64,000 nt of DNA from Paraburkholderia sp. LEh10. GTDB taxonomy: Bacteria; Pseudomonadota; Gammaproteobacteria; Burkholderiales; Burkholderiaceae. Under the pieces are notes generated by a model that did no database searches, was not told the origin of the DNA, and was given only the letters and a program-made list of their open reading frames with translations. Below are positions 18,118 through 26,977 of the stretch, one piece after another. The number at the start of each line of letters is the position of its first letter. The stretch's first letter is position 1. The DNA lies in the NCBI RefSeq assembly GCF_017814945.1, contig NZ_JAGIPX010000004.1:62001-126000 (forward strand), written 5' to 3'. A program made the translations under genes and the position numbers.

Positions 18118-18489
18118 ATGGAACGCCTTGCCCGCTTGCTGCCTTTTCGTCAGTTCGGTCGCCTTCGCCACCTGCGCAATCTCGTGCCCTGCGCGCCGCT
18201 CAGTGAGTCGCTCAGCGCGCTTGCATCGAGCGGCGACGCGTCGCATCTCGCAGGCCGCACGGCGTCGCTCTTCGACGACGAGCGTCAGGCGCTGCCCTCC
18301 GCGCTGCCCGCGTTCGCGCGCGTGTCATTGAACTCGGCGCTCAATACGGAGCCCGCGCGCCGCGCGCCCGTGCGCGTCTATCACGGTCCGTCGCGCACGA
18401 TCATGGTCGGCACGGTCGACGCCGTGTGCCAGATGATCGATCGCGCAATCGCGGAAGAAGCCGACCGGCTCGCGACGCAGGCGGCGTGA
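18118..18489 (+). CDS. Unknown protein co-transcribed with lexA
   Basis: A 123-residue protein I do not recognise. It begins 27 bp after lexA with a good GGAGAG ribosome-binding site and no terminator between, so it should be SOS-induced with lexA. The N-terminal 25 residues are basic and hydrophobic (LARLLPFRQFGRLRHL), possibly an amphipathic helix. The C-terminal half contains VRVYHGPSRTIMVGTVDAV followed by a helical, acidic MIDRAIAEEADRL. Pseudomonads keep the division inhibitor sulA in this position, but I see no SulA motifs, so that equation would be a guess. Confidence 0.75.
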   Translation: MERLARLLPFRQFGRLRHLRNLVPCAPLSESLSALASSGDASHLAGRTASLFDDERQALPSALPAFARVSLNSALNTEPARRAPVRVYHGPSRTIMVGTVDAVCQMIDRAIAEEADRLATQAA

Positions 18490-18615
18490 GCGGCTGCGTG
18501 TCGTGTGCATCAGACACACAACATGCAAGCGCGCTAGCAAGCAAATTCGCGGGATCGTTTTAATGCCGATCGGGTCCACATCGGATCGAAACTGAAAACG
18601 GAGAGTCCCCGCACA

Positions 18616-19260
18616 ATGGCAGGTCCTGCACGCATGAAAGGCCGGGTTGGCCGGCCGCTTCTGATCGCGTTGATCGTCGTCGTCGTGGTTGCGGTATCGG
18701 GTTATGCGTATGCTTCACCCTATATCGCGCTCGACCGGCTCAAACGCGCCGCCGATTCACGCGATGTCGCAACGGTCAACGAATACGTCGATTACCCGGC
18801 GCTGCGCGACAGCCTGAAATTGCAGGTCACCGGGCTGTTGACGCGGCGGCTCGACGTGCAGCACAACGGCAATCCGCTTGCCGCAATCGGTGCGATGATC
18901 GGCGTGGCGTTGATCGGCCCGCTCGTTGATGCGTACGCGACACCCGATGGCGTTGCCGCGTTGCTCAATGGCATGCCGCCACGTGGCGAACCGGGTGAGC
19001 GTCCGCCTCCGCCGCCTGCCGCGCCGGCAGATGGTTCAACAGGGAAACCCGCAGATAATCCAGCGCCGCCGCCTGCGCCCGGCGCCTCGCGCAGCGAGAA
19101 GACACCGCCGCAGCCGCCGCAAACCACGGCGGGATATCGGGGCGTCAACGAGTTTGTCGTCAGTTATCAGCACGGTGTCGGCGACACGCGCTACGCAGCG
19201 ATCTTCCGCCGCCATGGACTCTTCATGTGGAAGCTGTCAGCCGTCGATCTGAACGGCTGA
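18616..19260 (+). CDS. DUF2939 membrane-anchored protein
   Basis: A 214-residue protein with one N-terminal membrane segment (about residues 14-33, LLIALIVVVVVAVSGYAYA). It is followed by the DUF2939 pattern YIALDRLKRAADSRDVATVNEYVDYPALRDSL. The middle (about 118-165) is a Pro/Ala-rich, presumably disordered linker, and a small folded C-terminal piece follows (GVNEFVVSYQHG, then LFMWKLSAVDL). It is probably anchored in the inner membrane with the bulk outside. Function unknown. A GGAGAG site precedes the ATG. It is on the same strand as lexA with a 126-bp gap. Confidence 0.82.
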   Translation: MAGPARMKGRVGRPLLIALIVVVVVAVSGYAYASPYIALDRLKRAADSRDVATVNEYVDYPALRDSLKLQVTGLLTRRLDVQHNGNPLAAIGAMIGVALIGPLVDAYATPDGVAALLNGMPPRGEPGERPPPPPAAPADGSTGKPADNPAPPPAPGASRSEKTPPQPPQTTAGYRGVNEFVVSYQHGVGDTRYAAIFRRHGLFMWKLSAVDLNG

Positions 19261-19294
19261 TGCGTGATCGAATGCCTGCAATTCGGCGGATGCT

Positions 19295-19759
19295 TCACGC
19301 CGCCGCTTGCGCCTCCTCGGCTCCCGACGAACACGCGACAAGAATGCTGCACGACACGCGGTCCAGCAGCGGCGTGTTGCCCGCGCCCATCCACCAGCGC
19401 GACAGGCCCGTACGGCAGCGATGCCCGACCACCACGAGATCGACATGCAGCTCTTCAGCGAGCGACGCAATCTCGTCGATCGGATGGCCGAACGCGAAGT
19501 GCCCCGTCGCCCTCACGCCGCGCTCGGTGAGCCAGTCGACGCCTTCCTGCAGAATTTCGCGCGCGGTCTTCTCGAAGCTGCCGCACGCGACATCCGTCAG
19601 CAGGCCCGCGCTTTGGGCAATGCTCGAACGCATGTCGACCACCGACAGCAAATGCGTTTCCGCCTTCAGATCCAGCGCCAGATTCGCGCCGCAACGCAGC
19701 GCCTTGCGGCCTTCGCGCGAGCCGTCGTAGCACAGCAGAATCTTGTTGTAGCTCGCCAT
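19295..19759 (-). CDS. Universal stress protein, UspA family
   Basis: A 154-residue UspA-fold protein. The N-terminal beta strand and loop KILLCYDGSREGRKAL and the C-terminal nucleotide-loop pattern VVGHRCRTG...MGAGNTPLLDRVSCSILV fit the ATP-binding branch (G-x2-G-x9-G-type loop, here slightly altered). Cytoplasmic. Its role cannot be narrowed beyond stress survival typical of the family. It stands alone, convergent with the DUF2939 gene and divergent from nodI. Confidence 0.88.
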   Translation of the reverse strand: MASYNKILLCYDGSREGRKALRCGANLALDLKAETHLLSVVDMRSSIAQSAGLLTDVACGSFEKTAREILQEGVDWLTERGVRATGHFAFGHPIDEIASLAEELHVDLVVVGHRCRTGLSRWWMGAGNTPLLDRVSCSILVACSSGAEEAQAAA

Positions 19760-20046
19760 TTCGCTTCCCCCCTTCCCGCGACCATCGCGGTCTCGCTTGA
19801 ATCATGGTGCGCCGCAATTCGACATGCAAGGGATGGAAAACGCTAAGTGCGGCCTCCCGCGCAGTCGAGCATGACGCACCGCAAGATGGGCGGTCAGCTA
19901 CGCCAGCAACGCGTATCCATCCGCCAAACGCGGTTCGCCCAATGCCCTACAATGGGCAGCCGCGTCGCGCTTTGCACCATTTGCGAAATCGCGCCTGGCG
20001 CGACGCGTCGAACCCGCTGTGCACACTCCGGAGCATCCGTTTTCGT

Positions 20047-20961
20047 ATGTCTGAAGCCGCAATCGAGTTTCGTCAGGTCGAAAAGCGCTATGGCGACAAA
20101 ACCGTCGTCGACGGCCTGTCCTTTCATGTGCGCACGGGCGAATGTTTCGGACTGCTGGGTCCCAACGGCGCGGGCAAGACGACCACGCTGCGGATGCTGC
20201 TCGGCATCGCCGCACCCGACGCCGGCAGCATCCGGCTGTGCGGCGAACCGATTCCAGGACGCTCGCGGTTTGCGCGGGCACGCGTCGGCGTAGTGCCTCA
20301 GTTCGACAATCTCGATCCCGACTTCACGGTCCGAGAAAACCTGCTGGTATTCGGCCGCTACTTCGGCCTGTCCGCCGCGAAGTGCCGCGCGATGGTGCCG
20401 TCGCTGCTCGAATTCGCACGGCTGGAAAGCAAGGCGGACGCGCGCGTCGGCGAACTGTCGGGCGGCATGAAGCGGCGTCTTACGCTGGCGCGCGCGCTCA
20501 TCAACGATCCCGATGTGCTCATCATGGACGAGCCGACCACGGGCCTCGACCCGCAGGCGCGCCATCTGATCTGGGAGCGGCTGCGCTCGCTGCTCGCGCG
20601 CGGCAAGACGATCCTGCTGACCACGCACTTCATGGAGGAAGCGGAACGTCTGTGTCACCGGCTGTGCGTGATCGAAGAAGGACGCAAGATTGCCGAAGGC
20701 GCGCCGAACGAATTGATTGCTTCAGAAATCGGCTGTGACGTGATCGAGGTGTACGGTCCCGACCCGTTGGCGCTGCGCGACGAACTCGCACCGCTCTCCG
20801 TGCGCACGGAAATCAGCGGCGAGACGCTCTTTTGCTACGTCGATGATCCGCAACCCGTGCACGCGAGGCTGAAGCAGCGCGCGGGACTGCGCTATCTGCA
20901 TCGGCCGGCGAATCTCGAAGACGTGTTTCTGCGGCTCACGGGCCGCGAGATGCAGGACTAG
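20047..20961 (+). CDS. nodI: NodI-type ABC transporter ATPase
   Basis: ATP-binding subunit of a NodIJ/DRA-type exporter, 304 residues. Walker A is GPNGAGKT near residue 38, the signature is LSGGM, and Walker B is [12 protein letters not shown], followed by H in [11 protein letters not shown]. In rhizobia NodI exports lipochito-oligosaccharide signals with NodJ. No nodABC genes are present here, so the substrate is probably something else. The ATG at 20047 was chosen because homology begins there; a longer frame from 19804 has no support. nodJ follows after 52 bp. Confidence 0.88.
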   Translation: MSEAAIEFRQVEKRYGDKTVVDGLSFHVRTGECFGLLGPNGAGKTTTLRMLLGIAAPDAGSIRLCGEPIPGRSRFARARVGVVPQFDNLDPDFTVRENLLVFGRYFGLSAAKCRAMVPSLLEFARLESKADARVGELSGGMKRRLTLARALINDPDVLIMDEPTTGLDPQARHLIWERLRSLLARGKTILLTTHFMEEAERLCHRLCVIEEGRKIAEGAPNELIASEIGCDVIEVYGPDPLALRDELAPLSVRTEISGETLFCYVDDPQPVHARLKQRAGLRYLHRPANLEDVFLRLTGREMQD

Positions 20962-21013
20962 CGCTGCGAGCGCAATCACGATAACCAGCGCCACGAAACC
21001 GCACCGAACGACA

Positions 21014-21841
21014 ATGGACGCACGCGCCTACGACACCCCCGAACATACCGAGCCGATGCGCGAGCGTTTTGCCGCGCTGCCGGCAAATGCCGTCAACTGG
21101 ATCGCCGTCTGGCGGCGCAACTATCTGGTGTGGCGCAAGCTCGCGCTCGCGTCGATGTTCGGCAATCTCGCCGATCCGATGATCTATCTGTTCGGCCTCG
21201 GTTTCGGCCTCGGGCTGATGGTCGGCCGCGTCGACGGCGTGTCGTACATCGCGTTTCTCGCGGCGGGCACGGTGGCGTCGAGCGTGATGATGTCGGCGAG
21301 CTTCGAGTCGATGTACTCGGGGTTTTCGCGGATGCACGTGCAGCGCACGTGGGAGGCCATCATGCATACGCCGCTCACGCTCGGCGACATCGTGCTCGGA
21401 GAGATCGTCTGGGCGGCCAGCAAGGCTGTGCTGTCGGGCGTTGCGATCATGCTGGTGGCGGGCGCGCTCGGCTACGCGAGCTTTCCGTCGATGCTCCTCG
21501 CGCTGCCCGTCATCGTGCTGGCGGGGCTGGCGTTCGCCAGCGCCGCCATGATCGTGACGGCGCTCGCGCCGTCATACGATTTCTTCATGTTTTATCAGAC
21601 GCTGGTGTTGACGCCGATGCTGCTGCTCTCCGGCGTCTTTTTCCCGCTGGCGCAAATGCCGCCCGCCGCGCAGCTCGCGGCTCAAGCACTGCCCCTTGCG
21701 CATGCCGTGGACCTGATCCGGGCCGCAATGCTCGATCGTCCCGTCGACGATATCGCGCTGCATGTCGGCGTGCTGGCCGTTTATGTGGTGGTGCCGTTTT
21801 GCGTGTCGGCGGTGCTGTTCCGCCGCCGGATGATGCGCTGA
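21014..21841 (+). CDS. nodJ: NodJ-type ABC transporter permease
   Basis: Integral membrane partner of the preceding ATPase, 275 residues, ABC-2 family with about six membrane segments. Recognisable are [30 protein letters not shown] and the amphipathic coupling region [20 protein letters not shown]. The end of the protein carries a basic RRRMMR. It is preceded by a 52-bp gap without a terminator. Together with nodI it forms a complete exporter in the inner membrane. Substrate unknown; a housekeeping polysaccharide or drug-like molecule is possible. Confidence 0.87.
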   Translation: MDARAYDTPEHTEPMRERFAALPANAVNWIAVWRRNYLVWRKLALASMFGNLADPMIYLFGLGFGLGLMVGRVDGVSYIAFLAAGTVASSVMMSASFESMYSGFSRMHVQRTWEAIMHTPLTLGDIVLGEIVWAASKAVLSGVAIMLVAGALGYASFPSMLLALPVIVLAGLAFASAAMIVTALAPSYDFFMFYQTLVLTPMLLLSGVFFPLAQMPPAAQLAAQALPLAHAVDLIRAAMLDRPVDDIALHVGVLAVYVVVPFCVSAVLFRRRMMR

Positions 21842-21895
21842 CGGCGCGCGCAAGCCCGCGCCGCGGCGCCCCAACGCCTGTGAGATCCGTTCAGA

Positions 21896-22318
21896 TCAAT
21901 CTTCGTCGTCGGACCACGGCACGTCGACGTCCGAGATGAACTCGACCGTCGCGAACGGGCCGCCTTCCTGACGCCCGATCTTGCCGTCCGCACGATGCCA
22001 TTCGACGCGGAAGACCGTGTTGGGATCGTCCGAGCGCAGTCGGATGGTGCGCAGCTCTTCGGGATCGGCCTCCTCGACGGGGCCATCGAGCGACACCAGC
22101 AACGCCTGCGGCCACAAGCCGTCGACGGGATCGTAGATGCGGTCGCCGTCGGGAATCGACGTGTGCGCTTCGACGCCGATCGTCGCTGATGCATCGACGA
22201 TCATCTTGCCCAATGCACGCAGCACCGCCGTTGCGCGCGCCGAGTTGGCCTGACGAATGGCGAGATCCCCGCGCGTCAGCGCCTGCTCGAGTTTCGGATT
22301 GGTTTTTTGTTGGGCCAT
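21896..22318 (-). CDS. Conserved hypothetical protein
   Basis: A soluble, acidic protein of 140 residues that I cannot assign. The start MAQQKTNPKLEQALTRG follows a CAGGA ribosome-binding site; a frame extending to 22570 runs through non-coding sequence. The centre has SIPDGDRIYDPVDGLWPQALLVSLDG and the C-terminus ends in a strongly acidic WSDDED. No signal or membrane segment. It converges with nodJ, 54 bp away. Confidence 0.72.
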   Translation of the reverse strand: MAQQKTNPKLEQALTRGDLAIRQANSARATAVLRALGKMIVDASATIGVEAHTSIPDGDRIYDPVDGLWPQALLVSLDGPVEEADPEELRTIRLRSDDPNTVFRVEWHRADGKIGRQEGGPFATVEFISDVDVPWSDDED

Positions 22319-22638
22319 GCGATGTCCTGAATTAACTGATTGGCGGTTGCCCGCCGTGTGAATGCTGCCTTGTACTGCTTCGCGCTCGTTCATGCCGCCT
22401 TGGCGCCGCCTTGTGCAGATTGGCGCCATCGGGCGCCGTCCGGGCCGTCCTGCGCGTGCCTTGCGGCAGCTTGCCGCAAGGTGTCGAGCGGGCGTCAGCG
22501 TGGATCCGTCCCGTTCCCGCAGCGCCTCGCAGCGCAACGGCAAGCGGGCACAGGCGGGATGCGCGCGCACCCCGCTTGCTTCCCCAGTTTAGGACGAGAT
22601 TCGGCACAGCGACGCCGCGATTTATTACCGCCGATTCA

Positions 22639-23697
22639 TCAGAAGCCGAGCGCCACCGCGAGCAGCCCGGCGACGATGCCGAACCCGACCACCGCGACAG
22701 CCACGATCGTCAGCACGCGCGGACGGAACGAGCGCGCGAGCATCGCGAGCGACGGCACACTGACGGGCGGCAGCGTCATCAGCAGCGCGCCGGCGGGGCC
22801 GACGCCCATGCCGAGCGACAGCATCGCCTGAATAATGGGCACTTCGCCCGCTGTCGGGATCACGAACAGCATGCCCGCGACGGCCAGCGCGACGATCCAT
22901 ATGAAGCCGTTGCCGATTTCAGGCCCGACGTGCGGAAAGAGCCACGCGCGCGCCGCGCCGAGCAGCAGGATCAGCACGATGTATTCGGGCACGAGACGCA
23001 CCGCCATCCGCGCGAAAATCGACAGCCAGCGCGCAAACGGATTGCCGGCGCGCTGTTCGTCGACGAGCTCGACGAGCCGCGTGTTGGCCGCTTGCGCCTC
23101 GGCGGGCGTGACGAGCCGGTTCACGAGATAACCGAGGCCGAATACCATGACGATGCCGAGCACGAGCCGCAGTCCCGCCCAGTGCCAGCCGAGCACGAAG
23201 CTCATGAACACGAGCGTCGCAGGATTGAGCACCGAGTTGCCGAGCCAGAACGCGATCGCGCCGCCCGGCGAAGCCTGCCGCTCGCGCAAGCCGGCGACGA
23301 CGGGTGCCGCGCAGCACGTGCACATCATGCCTGGCAGCGCCAGCAGGCCGCCCGCCGCGACGCTGCCGAAGCCAGTCTTGCCGAGCAGCCGCGCGACCCA
23401 GTGCGCGGGCAACAAAGCCTGCACAGCCGAGCCGAGCAGCAGGCCGAGCACCATCGCCTGCCAGATCGCCTTGCCGTACGCGAGCGCGTAGCCGAGCGCC
23501 GCGTTCCACGACGGCGCAGGCGGGCTCGCCGCCGTGCCCATCAGAATCGACGTGCCGATCGAATGCGTCGATGCCGCCGTGAACGCGCGGTTGTAGTACG
23601 GAAACCATTTAACGTAGAAAAGCCCGGCAACCGCGAGCAGCACGAAAATCGGCCAGGTCGAGGCGGCGGGCGAAGGGGCGGAACGCGTGGTGGTCAT
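22639..23697 (-). CDS. ArsP_1-family permease (DUF318)
   Basis: Predicted inner-membrane permease of 352 residues with about eight membrane segments. The motif GMMCTCCAAPVVAGLRER is the conserved cysteine-containing re-entrant signature of the PF03773 permeases, some of which export organoarsenicals or other thiol-reactive compounds. A second repeat motif, IPTAGEVPIIQAMLSLG, lies near the C-terminus. I start it at 23697 (MTTTRSAP); a longer frame to 23916 would add a low-complexity stretch encoded by a 12-bp tandem repeat and is unlikely. No arsR lies nearby, so the substrate is open. Confidence 0.83.
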   Translation of the reverse strand: MTTTRSAPSPAASTWPIFVLLAVAGLFYVKWFPYYNRAFTAASTHSIGTSILMGTAASPPAPSWNAALGYALAYGKAIWQAMVLGLLLGSAVQALLPAHWVARLLGKTGFGSVAAGGLLALPGMMCTCCAAPVVAGLRERQASPGGAIAFWLGNSVLNPATLVFMSFVLGWHWAGLRLVLGIVMVFGLGYLVNRLVTPAEAQAANTRLVELVDEQRAGNPFARWLSIFARMAVRLVPEYIVLILLLGAARAWLFPHVGPEIGNGFIWIVALAVAGMLFVIPTAGEVPIIQAMLSLGMGVGPAGALLMTLPPVSVPSLAMLARSFRPRVLTIVAVAVVGFGIVAGLLAVALGF

Positions 23698-23818
23698 CGT
23701 CGTGGGTCGGTCCTTCTTCTCGATAGCGCGCGTGGCCGCCGATGCGGCGCACGCCAGCGCGCTATCGTACGCGAGTTGTCGAACGGGCGTGACGGTGCGT
23801 GCAGGTTTTGCGGCGAAA

Positions 23819-23878
23819 TTCGCATTGGAACGCGCTTTGGAATTCGCTTTGGAACTTGCTTTGGAATTCACTTCGGAA
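23819..23878. repeat. Five tandem 12-bp repeats
   Basis: Five consecutive units of the form TTCGCTTTGGAA with one or two changes each. They lie in the gap between the ArsP-like permease and the aldo/keto reductase. Both strands can be read through in frame, but neither translation looks like a gene. Confidence 0.85.
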
Positions 23879-23984
23879 CGCGCCGTCAGCCTGCCGCGAC
23901 ACTCATATCGCGGCACGGCCCCGTCAGCCCGTTGGCATGCTCGCGGCCAACCGGCACGTCAAGCGCTCGAACCACGCGACGCAC

Positions 23985-25037
23985 TCAGGGCGCGGGATTC
24001 GGCTGCAATTCGTGCAGCGCGTCGATCTCGGCGAGCAGTTCCGGCGAAAGCTTCACGTCGACGCTCGCGATGTTCTCTTTGAGTTGATCGAGCGACGTCG
24101 CGCCGATCAGATTGCTCGTCAGAAACGGCCGGCTGTTGACGAACGCGAGCGCCAGTTGCGCGGGCGACAGGCCATGGCGCTTCGCAAGCTCGACATAGCG
24201 CGTGGTCGCCTGCACGGCTTGCGGTTTGCTGTAGCGCTGGAAGCGCTCGAACAGCGTGATGCGCGCGCCCGCCGGACGCGCGCCGCCTTCGTATTTGCCC
24301 GACAGCCAGCCGAACGCGAGCGGCGAATACGCGAGCAGCCCGACATGCTCGCGATGCGTGAACTCGGACAGCCCCGCTTCGAACGTGCGGTTCAGCAGGC
24401 TATATGGATTCTGGATCGTCACGATGCGCGGCAAGCCGAGCTTCTCCGACGCGCGCAGAAACTGCGCGACACCCCAGGGCGTTTCGTTCGACACGCCGAT
24501 ATGACGCACCTTCCCTTCCTTCACGAACTCTGCGAGCACGGCCAGCGTCTCCTCGATGGGCACCGTATAGGCATCGTCGATCCACGGATACGCGGGGCGG
24601 CCGAACGTCATCGTGCTGCGATCGGGCCAGTGCAACTGGTACAGATCGACGTAATCCGTTTGCAGGCGCTTAAGGCTATCGTGCAGCGCTTGCGTGAGAT
24701 TCCTGCGGTCGAACTGGTTGCCCTCGCCGCGAATATGGCGCGGGTTGTGCGGCTGACGCGCGGGCCCTGCGATCTTGGTCGCGAGCACGATCTTGTCGCG
24801 CTGGCCGCGATGCTGCGCGATCCACGTGCCGATGTAGCGCTCCGTCGAACCCTGCGTTTCGGGGCGCGGCGGCACGGGATACATCTCGGCGGCATCGATC
24901 AGCGTCACGCCCTGATTGAGCGCATAGTCGATCTGCCCGTGAGCGTCGCGCTCCGTGTTCTGCTCGCCCCACGTCATCGTGCCGAGACCGATCAGGCTGA
25001 CCTGCACATCCGTATCGCCGAGTCTGCGGTATTCCAT
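23985..25037 (-). CDS. tas: Tas-type aldo/keto reductase
   Basis: NADPH-dependent aldo/keto reductase of 350 residues, closely similar to E. coli Tas throughout. Shared stretches include GLGTMTWGEQN, AEMYPVPPRPETQG, LHDSLKRLQTDYVDLYQ and VTIQNPYSLLNR. The catalytic tyrosine is in AEMYP and the lysine in VLATKIAGP. Start at the ATG 25037 (MEYRRLGDTDVQV), with an AGGAAC-like site upstream; a frame from 25079 would add 14 residues. The physiological substrate of Tas proteins is not known. It stands as a single gene. Confidence 0.93.
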   Translation of the reverse strand: MEYRRLGDTDVQVSLIGLGTMTWGEQNTERDAHGQIDYALNQGVTLIDAAEMYPVPPRPETQGSTERYIGTWIAQHRGQRDKIVLATKIAGPARQPHNPRHIRGEGNQFDRRNLTQALHDSLKRLQTDYVDLYQLHWPDRSTMTFGRPAYPWIDDAYTVPIEETLAVLAEFVKEGKVRHIGVSNETPWGVAQFLRASEKLGLPRIVTIQNPYSLLNRTFEAGLSEFTHREHVGLLAYSPLAFGWLSGKYEGGARPAGARITLFERFQRYSKPQAVQATTRYVELAKRHGLSPAQLALAFVNSRPFLTSNLIGATSLDQLKENIASVDVKLSPELLAEIDALHELQPNPAP

Positions 25038-25122
25038 CGTGTGTTCCTGTTCGCGTACTTGCTGGTTATAAATCGCCAAAGCGCGAAATTACCACGTCCG
25101 CGCGCGACGCGTGCGTGGCTAG

Positions 25123-25416
25123 AATGTCGGGTGGCCGCAGGCAGCCGCGGCCAGTTTCGATGCGCTTACAACGTTCGGAGTGTCATGTCGGACGCCGACG
25201 CAGTTGACGATGCGCATGGGCGTCGCGCTTGGGGCGATTGCGCTGCGGCTTGCCGCGTGGCTGCACGGACACGATGTGCAGCCGGTGACGCCTGCCGATT
25301 TCAACGTCGCGTTTTTGCTGGTCGCCGCGCTCGGGCTGGTGGCGATCGCCGATGTGTTCGGGCTCGAACGCGACGCGGGCGCGCATGTCAGCGGGCATCG
25401 GCGGGAACGGGCTTGA
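25123..25416 (+). pseudogene. C-terminal remnant of a DHA2-type MFS transporter
   Basis: The translation from about 25123 reads like the last 95 residues of a 14-segment drug:H+ antiporter of the EmrB/DHA2 type: SFDALTTFGVSCRTPTQL, a hydrophobic VALGAIALRLAAWLHG, then ADFNVAFLLVAALGLVAIAD and a hydrophilic end VFGLERDAGAHVSGH. No start codon with a ribosome-binding site and no upstream part of the gene are present; the in-frame upstream stop is at 25120-25122. It is therefore a decayed fragment left after a deletion. A GTG at 25180 could give a 78-residue peptide, but I see no reason to think it functions. Confidence 0.65.
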
Positions 25417-25482
25417 GTGGCTGATGTGGGGCTGGATGCCTCGAATTTTTTTAAACCGGTTTGGTATCGATTACGCGCCGCG

Positions 25483-25695
25483 ATGAATGTCGAACAGTTT
25501 GAATTGCTTGTGACTCGAACGATGCCGTTCGGCAAGTACAAAGGGCGCCTAATCGCCGATCTGCCTGGGCATTATCTGAACTGGTTCGCGCGCGAAGGCT
25601 TTCCGCCCGGCGAGATTGGGCGTTTGCTCGCGCTGATGCACGAGATCGATCACAACGGACTGAAAGGGTTGCTCGAGCCGTTGCGCAAAAGATGA
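25483..25695 (+). CDS. DUF3820 small protein
   Basis: A 70-residue protein of the DUF3820 family, recognised from MPFGKYKGRLIADLPGHYLNWF and the following GFPPGEIGRLLALMHEI. Members occur widely in proteobacteria; one structural study family label is quorum-sensing-regulated virulence factor, but the biochemical role is unclear. I place the start at MNVEQFELL (25483); the frame opens at 25417 without a better ribosome-binding site. Soluble, no signal. Confidence 0.8.
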   Translation: MNVEQFELLVTRTMPFGKYKGRLIADLPGHYLNWFAREGFPPGEIGRLLALMHEIDHNGLKGLLEPLRKR

Positions 25696-25753
25696 GGCGG
25701 GTCGGTCGGCGCGGCGCGCGTACGGTGCTTCGCGCCGCATGTCATGGACCCCG

Positions 25754-25790
25754 AAACAAAAACGGCACTGAGATTGCTCTCAATGCCGTT
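25754..25790 (-). terminator. Terminator of tRNA-His
   Basis: On the minus strand AACGGCA-TTGAG pairs with CTCAG-TGCCGTT around a 6-nt loop, followed by TTTGTTT. It lies 19 bp after the tRNA and could also serve the convergent DUF3820 transcript. Confidence 0.8.
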
Positions 25791-25808
25791 TCGGTACGCT
25801 GAATTCTT

Positions 25809-25885
25809 TGGGGTGGCTGATGGGACTCGAACCCACGACGACAGGAATCACAATCCTGGACTCTACCAACTGAGCTACAGCCACC
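25809..25885 (-). tRNA. tRNA-His (GTG)
   Basis: Full cloverleaf on the minus strand. The acceptor stem GTGGCTG pairs with CAGCCAC, the anticodon stem-loop CAGGATTGTGATTCCTG has GTG at the centre, and the T-arm carries GGGTTCGAGTCCC. CCA is encoded, and the extra G at position -1, required by histidyl-tRNA synthetase, is encoded too. Confidence 0.97.
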
Positions 25886-25942
25886 ACTGCCCTACACATT
25901 CGCTGCCTGCCGTGAAGCGCTGGTCAGCAACGAAGAAGCGAG

Positions 25943-25970
25943 ATTATACAAACACGAACCGTATTTGCAA
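25943..25970 (-). promoter_or_regulatory. Promoter of tRNA-His
   Basis: TTGCAA (25965-25970), 16 bp, and a perfect TATAAT (25943-25948) on the minus strand, giving a leader of about 50 nt before the tRNA. It lies just after the dusA stop codon. Confidence 0.7.
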
Positions 25971-25975
25971 AGCCC

Positions 25976-26977
25976 TTATTCAAAGATTTCGCTGGGCTCG
26001 CGCAAATGCTGCCGCGCCTCGTCGAAAATGGCGAGATCGCGAGCCTGCAGCTTTTTGCTATCCGACAGCACCCGTCGCCAGCCACGCGAGCCCGCCACGC
26101 CGCGATACAGCCCCAGCGCGTGGCGCACGATCGCGCCGAGATACGTGCCGCGCGCAAGCTCGGCGCGGCAATACTCGATCAGCTTCGCTTCCGCTTCCTC
26201 GCGCGTCGGGGCGGCATCGGACGCGCCGTAGAACCGCGCGTCGACATCAGCGAGCACATACGGGTTGTGATACGCCTCCCGCCCTAGCATCACGCCGTCG
26301 ACATGTTTCAGATGCGCGTCGACTTCGTCGAGCGTCTTGATCCCGCCGTTGATGATGATCTCGAGTTGCGGAAAATCGCGCTTCAGGCGGTACGCGTAGT
26401 CGTACTTGAGCGGCGGAATTTCGCGGTTCTCTTTCGGACTCAGCCCTTTGAGGATCGCATTGCGCGCGTGCACGATGAAGACTTCGCAACCGGCATCGGC
26501 AACCGTGCCGACGAAGTCGCGCACGAACGAATACTCGTCGACGGCGTCCACGCCGATCCGGTGCTTGACCGTCACGGGCACCGACACCGCATCACGCATT
26601 GCCTTCACGCAATCGGCGACGAGTTGCGGTTCGTTCATCAGACACGCGCCAAATGCGCCGCGCTGCACGCGCTCCGACGGGCAGCCGCAATTCAGATTGA
26701 TCTCGTCGTAGCCCCACCGCTCACCGAGCTTCGCCGAATGCGCCAAATCGTCAGGCTCGCTGCCGCCGAGCTGCAGCGCGACGGGCGCTTCGTCGGCGGT
26801 AAACGCGAGATGGCGCGCGACGTCGCCGTGAATCAGCGCGCCCGTCGTCACCATCTCCGTATACAGCCAGGCGTGCCGCGACAGCGTGCGGTGAAACGAG
26901 CGGCAGTGGCGGTCGGTCCAGTCCATCATCGGCGCCACGGATACGCGGCGGGGACTGGCAGCAGGCTTCGAAGACAT
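25976..26977 (-). CDS. dusA: tRNA-dihydrouridine(20/20a) synthase
   Basis: FMN-dependent enzyme that reduces uridine to dihydrouridine at positions 20/20a of the tRNA D-loop. It has 333 residues, normal for DusA. Features: VAPMMDWTDRHCRSFHR at the start of the barrel, EINLNCGCPSERVQ with the catalytic cysteine, MGRDAY-type FMN loop MLGREAYHNPY, and a C-terminal helical tRNA-binding domain. It lies immediately upstream of tRNA-His on the same strand, a sensible but not necessarily meaningful pairing. Confidence 0.95.
   Translation of the reverse strand: MSSKPAASPRRVSVAPMMDWTDRHCRSFHRTLSRHAWLYTEMVTTGALIHGDVARHLAFTADEAPVALQLGGSEPDDLAHSAKLGERWGYDEINLNCGCPSERVQRGAFGACLMNEPQLVADCVKAMRDAVSVPVTVKHRIGVDAVDEYSFVRDFVGTVADAGCEVFIVHARNAILKGLSPKENREIPPLKYDYAYRLKRDFPQLEIIINGGIKTLDEVDAHLKHVDGVMLGREAYHNPYVLADVDARFYGASDAAPTREEAEAKLIEYCRAELARGTYLGAIVRHALGLYRGVAGSRGWRRVLSDSKKLQARDLAIFDEARQHLREPSEIFE

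Noticed and set aside
20047..21841. Symbiosis island because of nodIJ
   Set aside because: No nodABC, nif or nod boxes, and the flanking genes are ordinary housekeeping genes.
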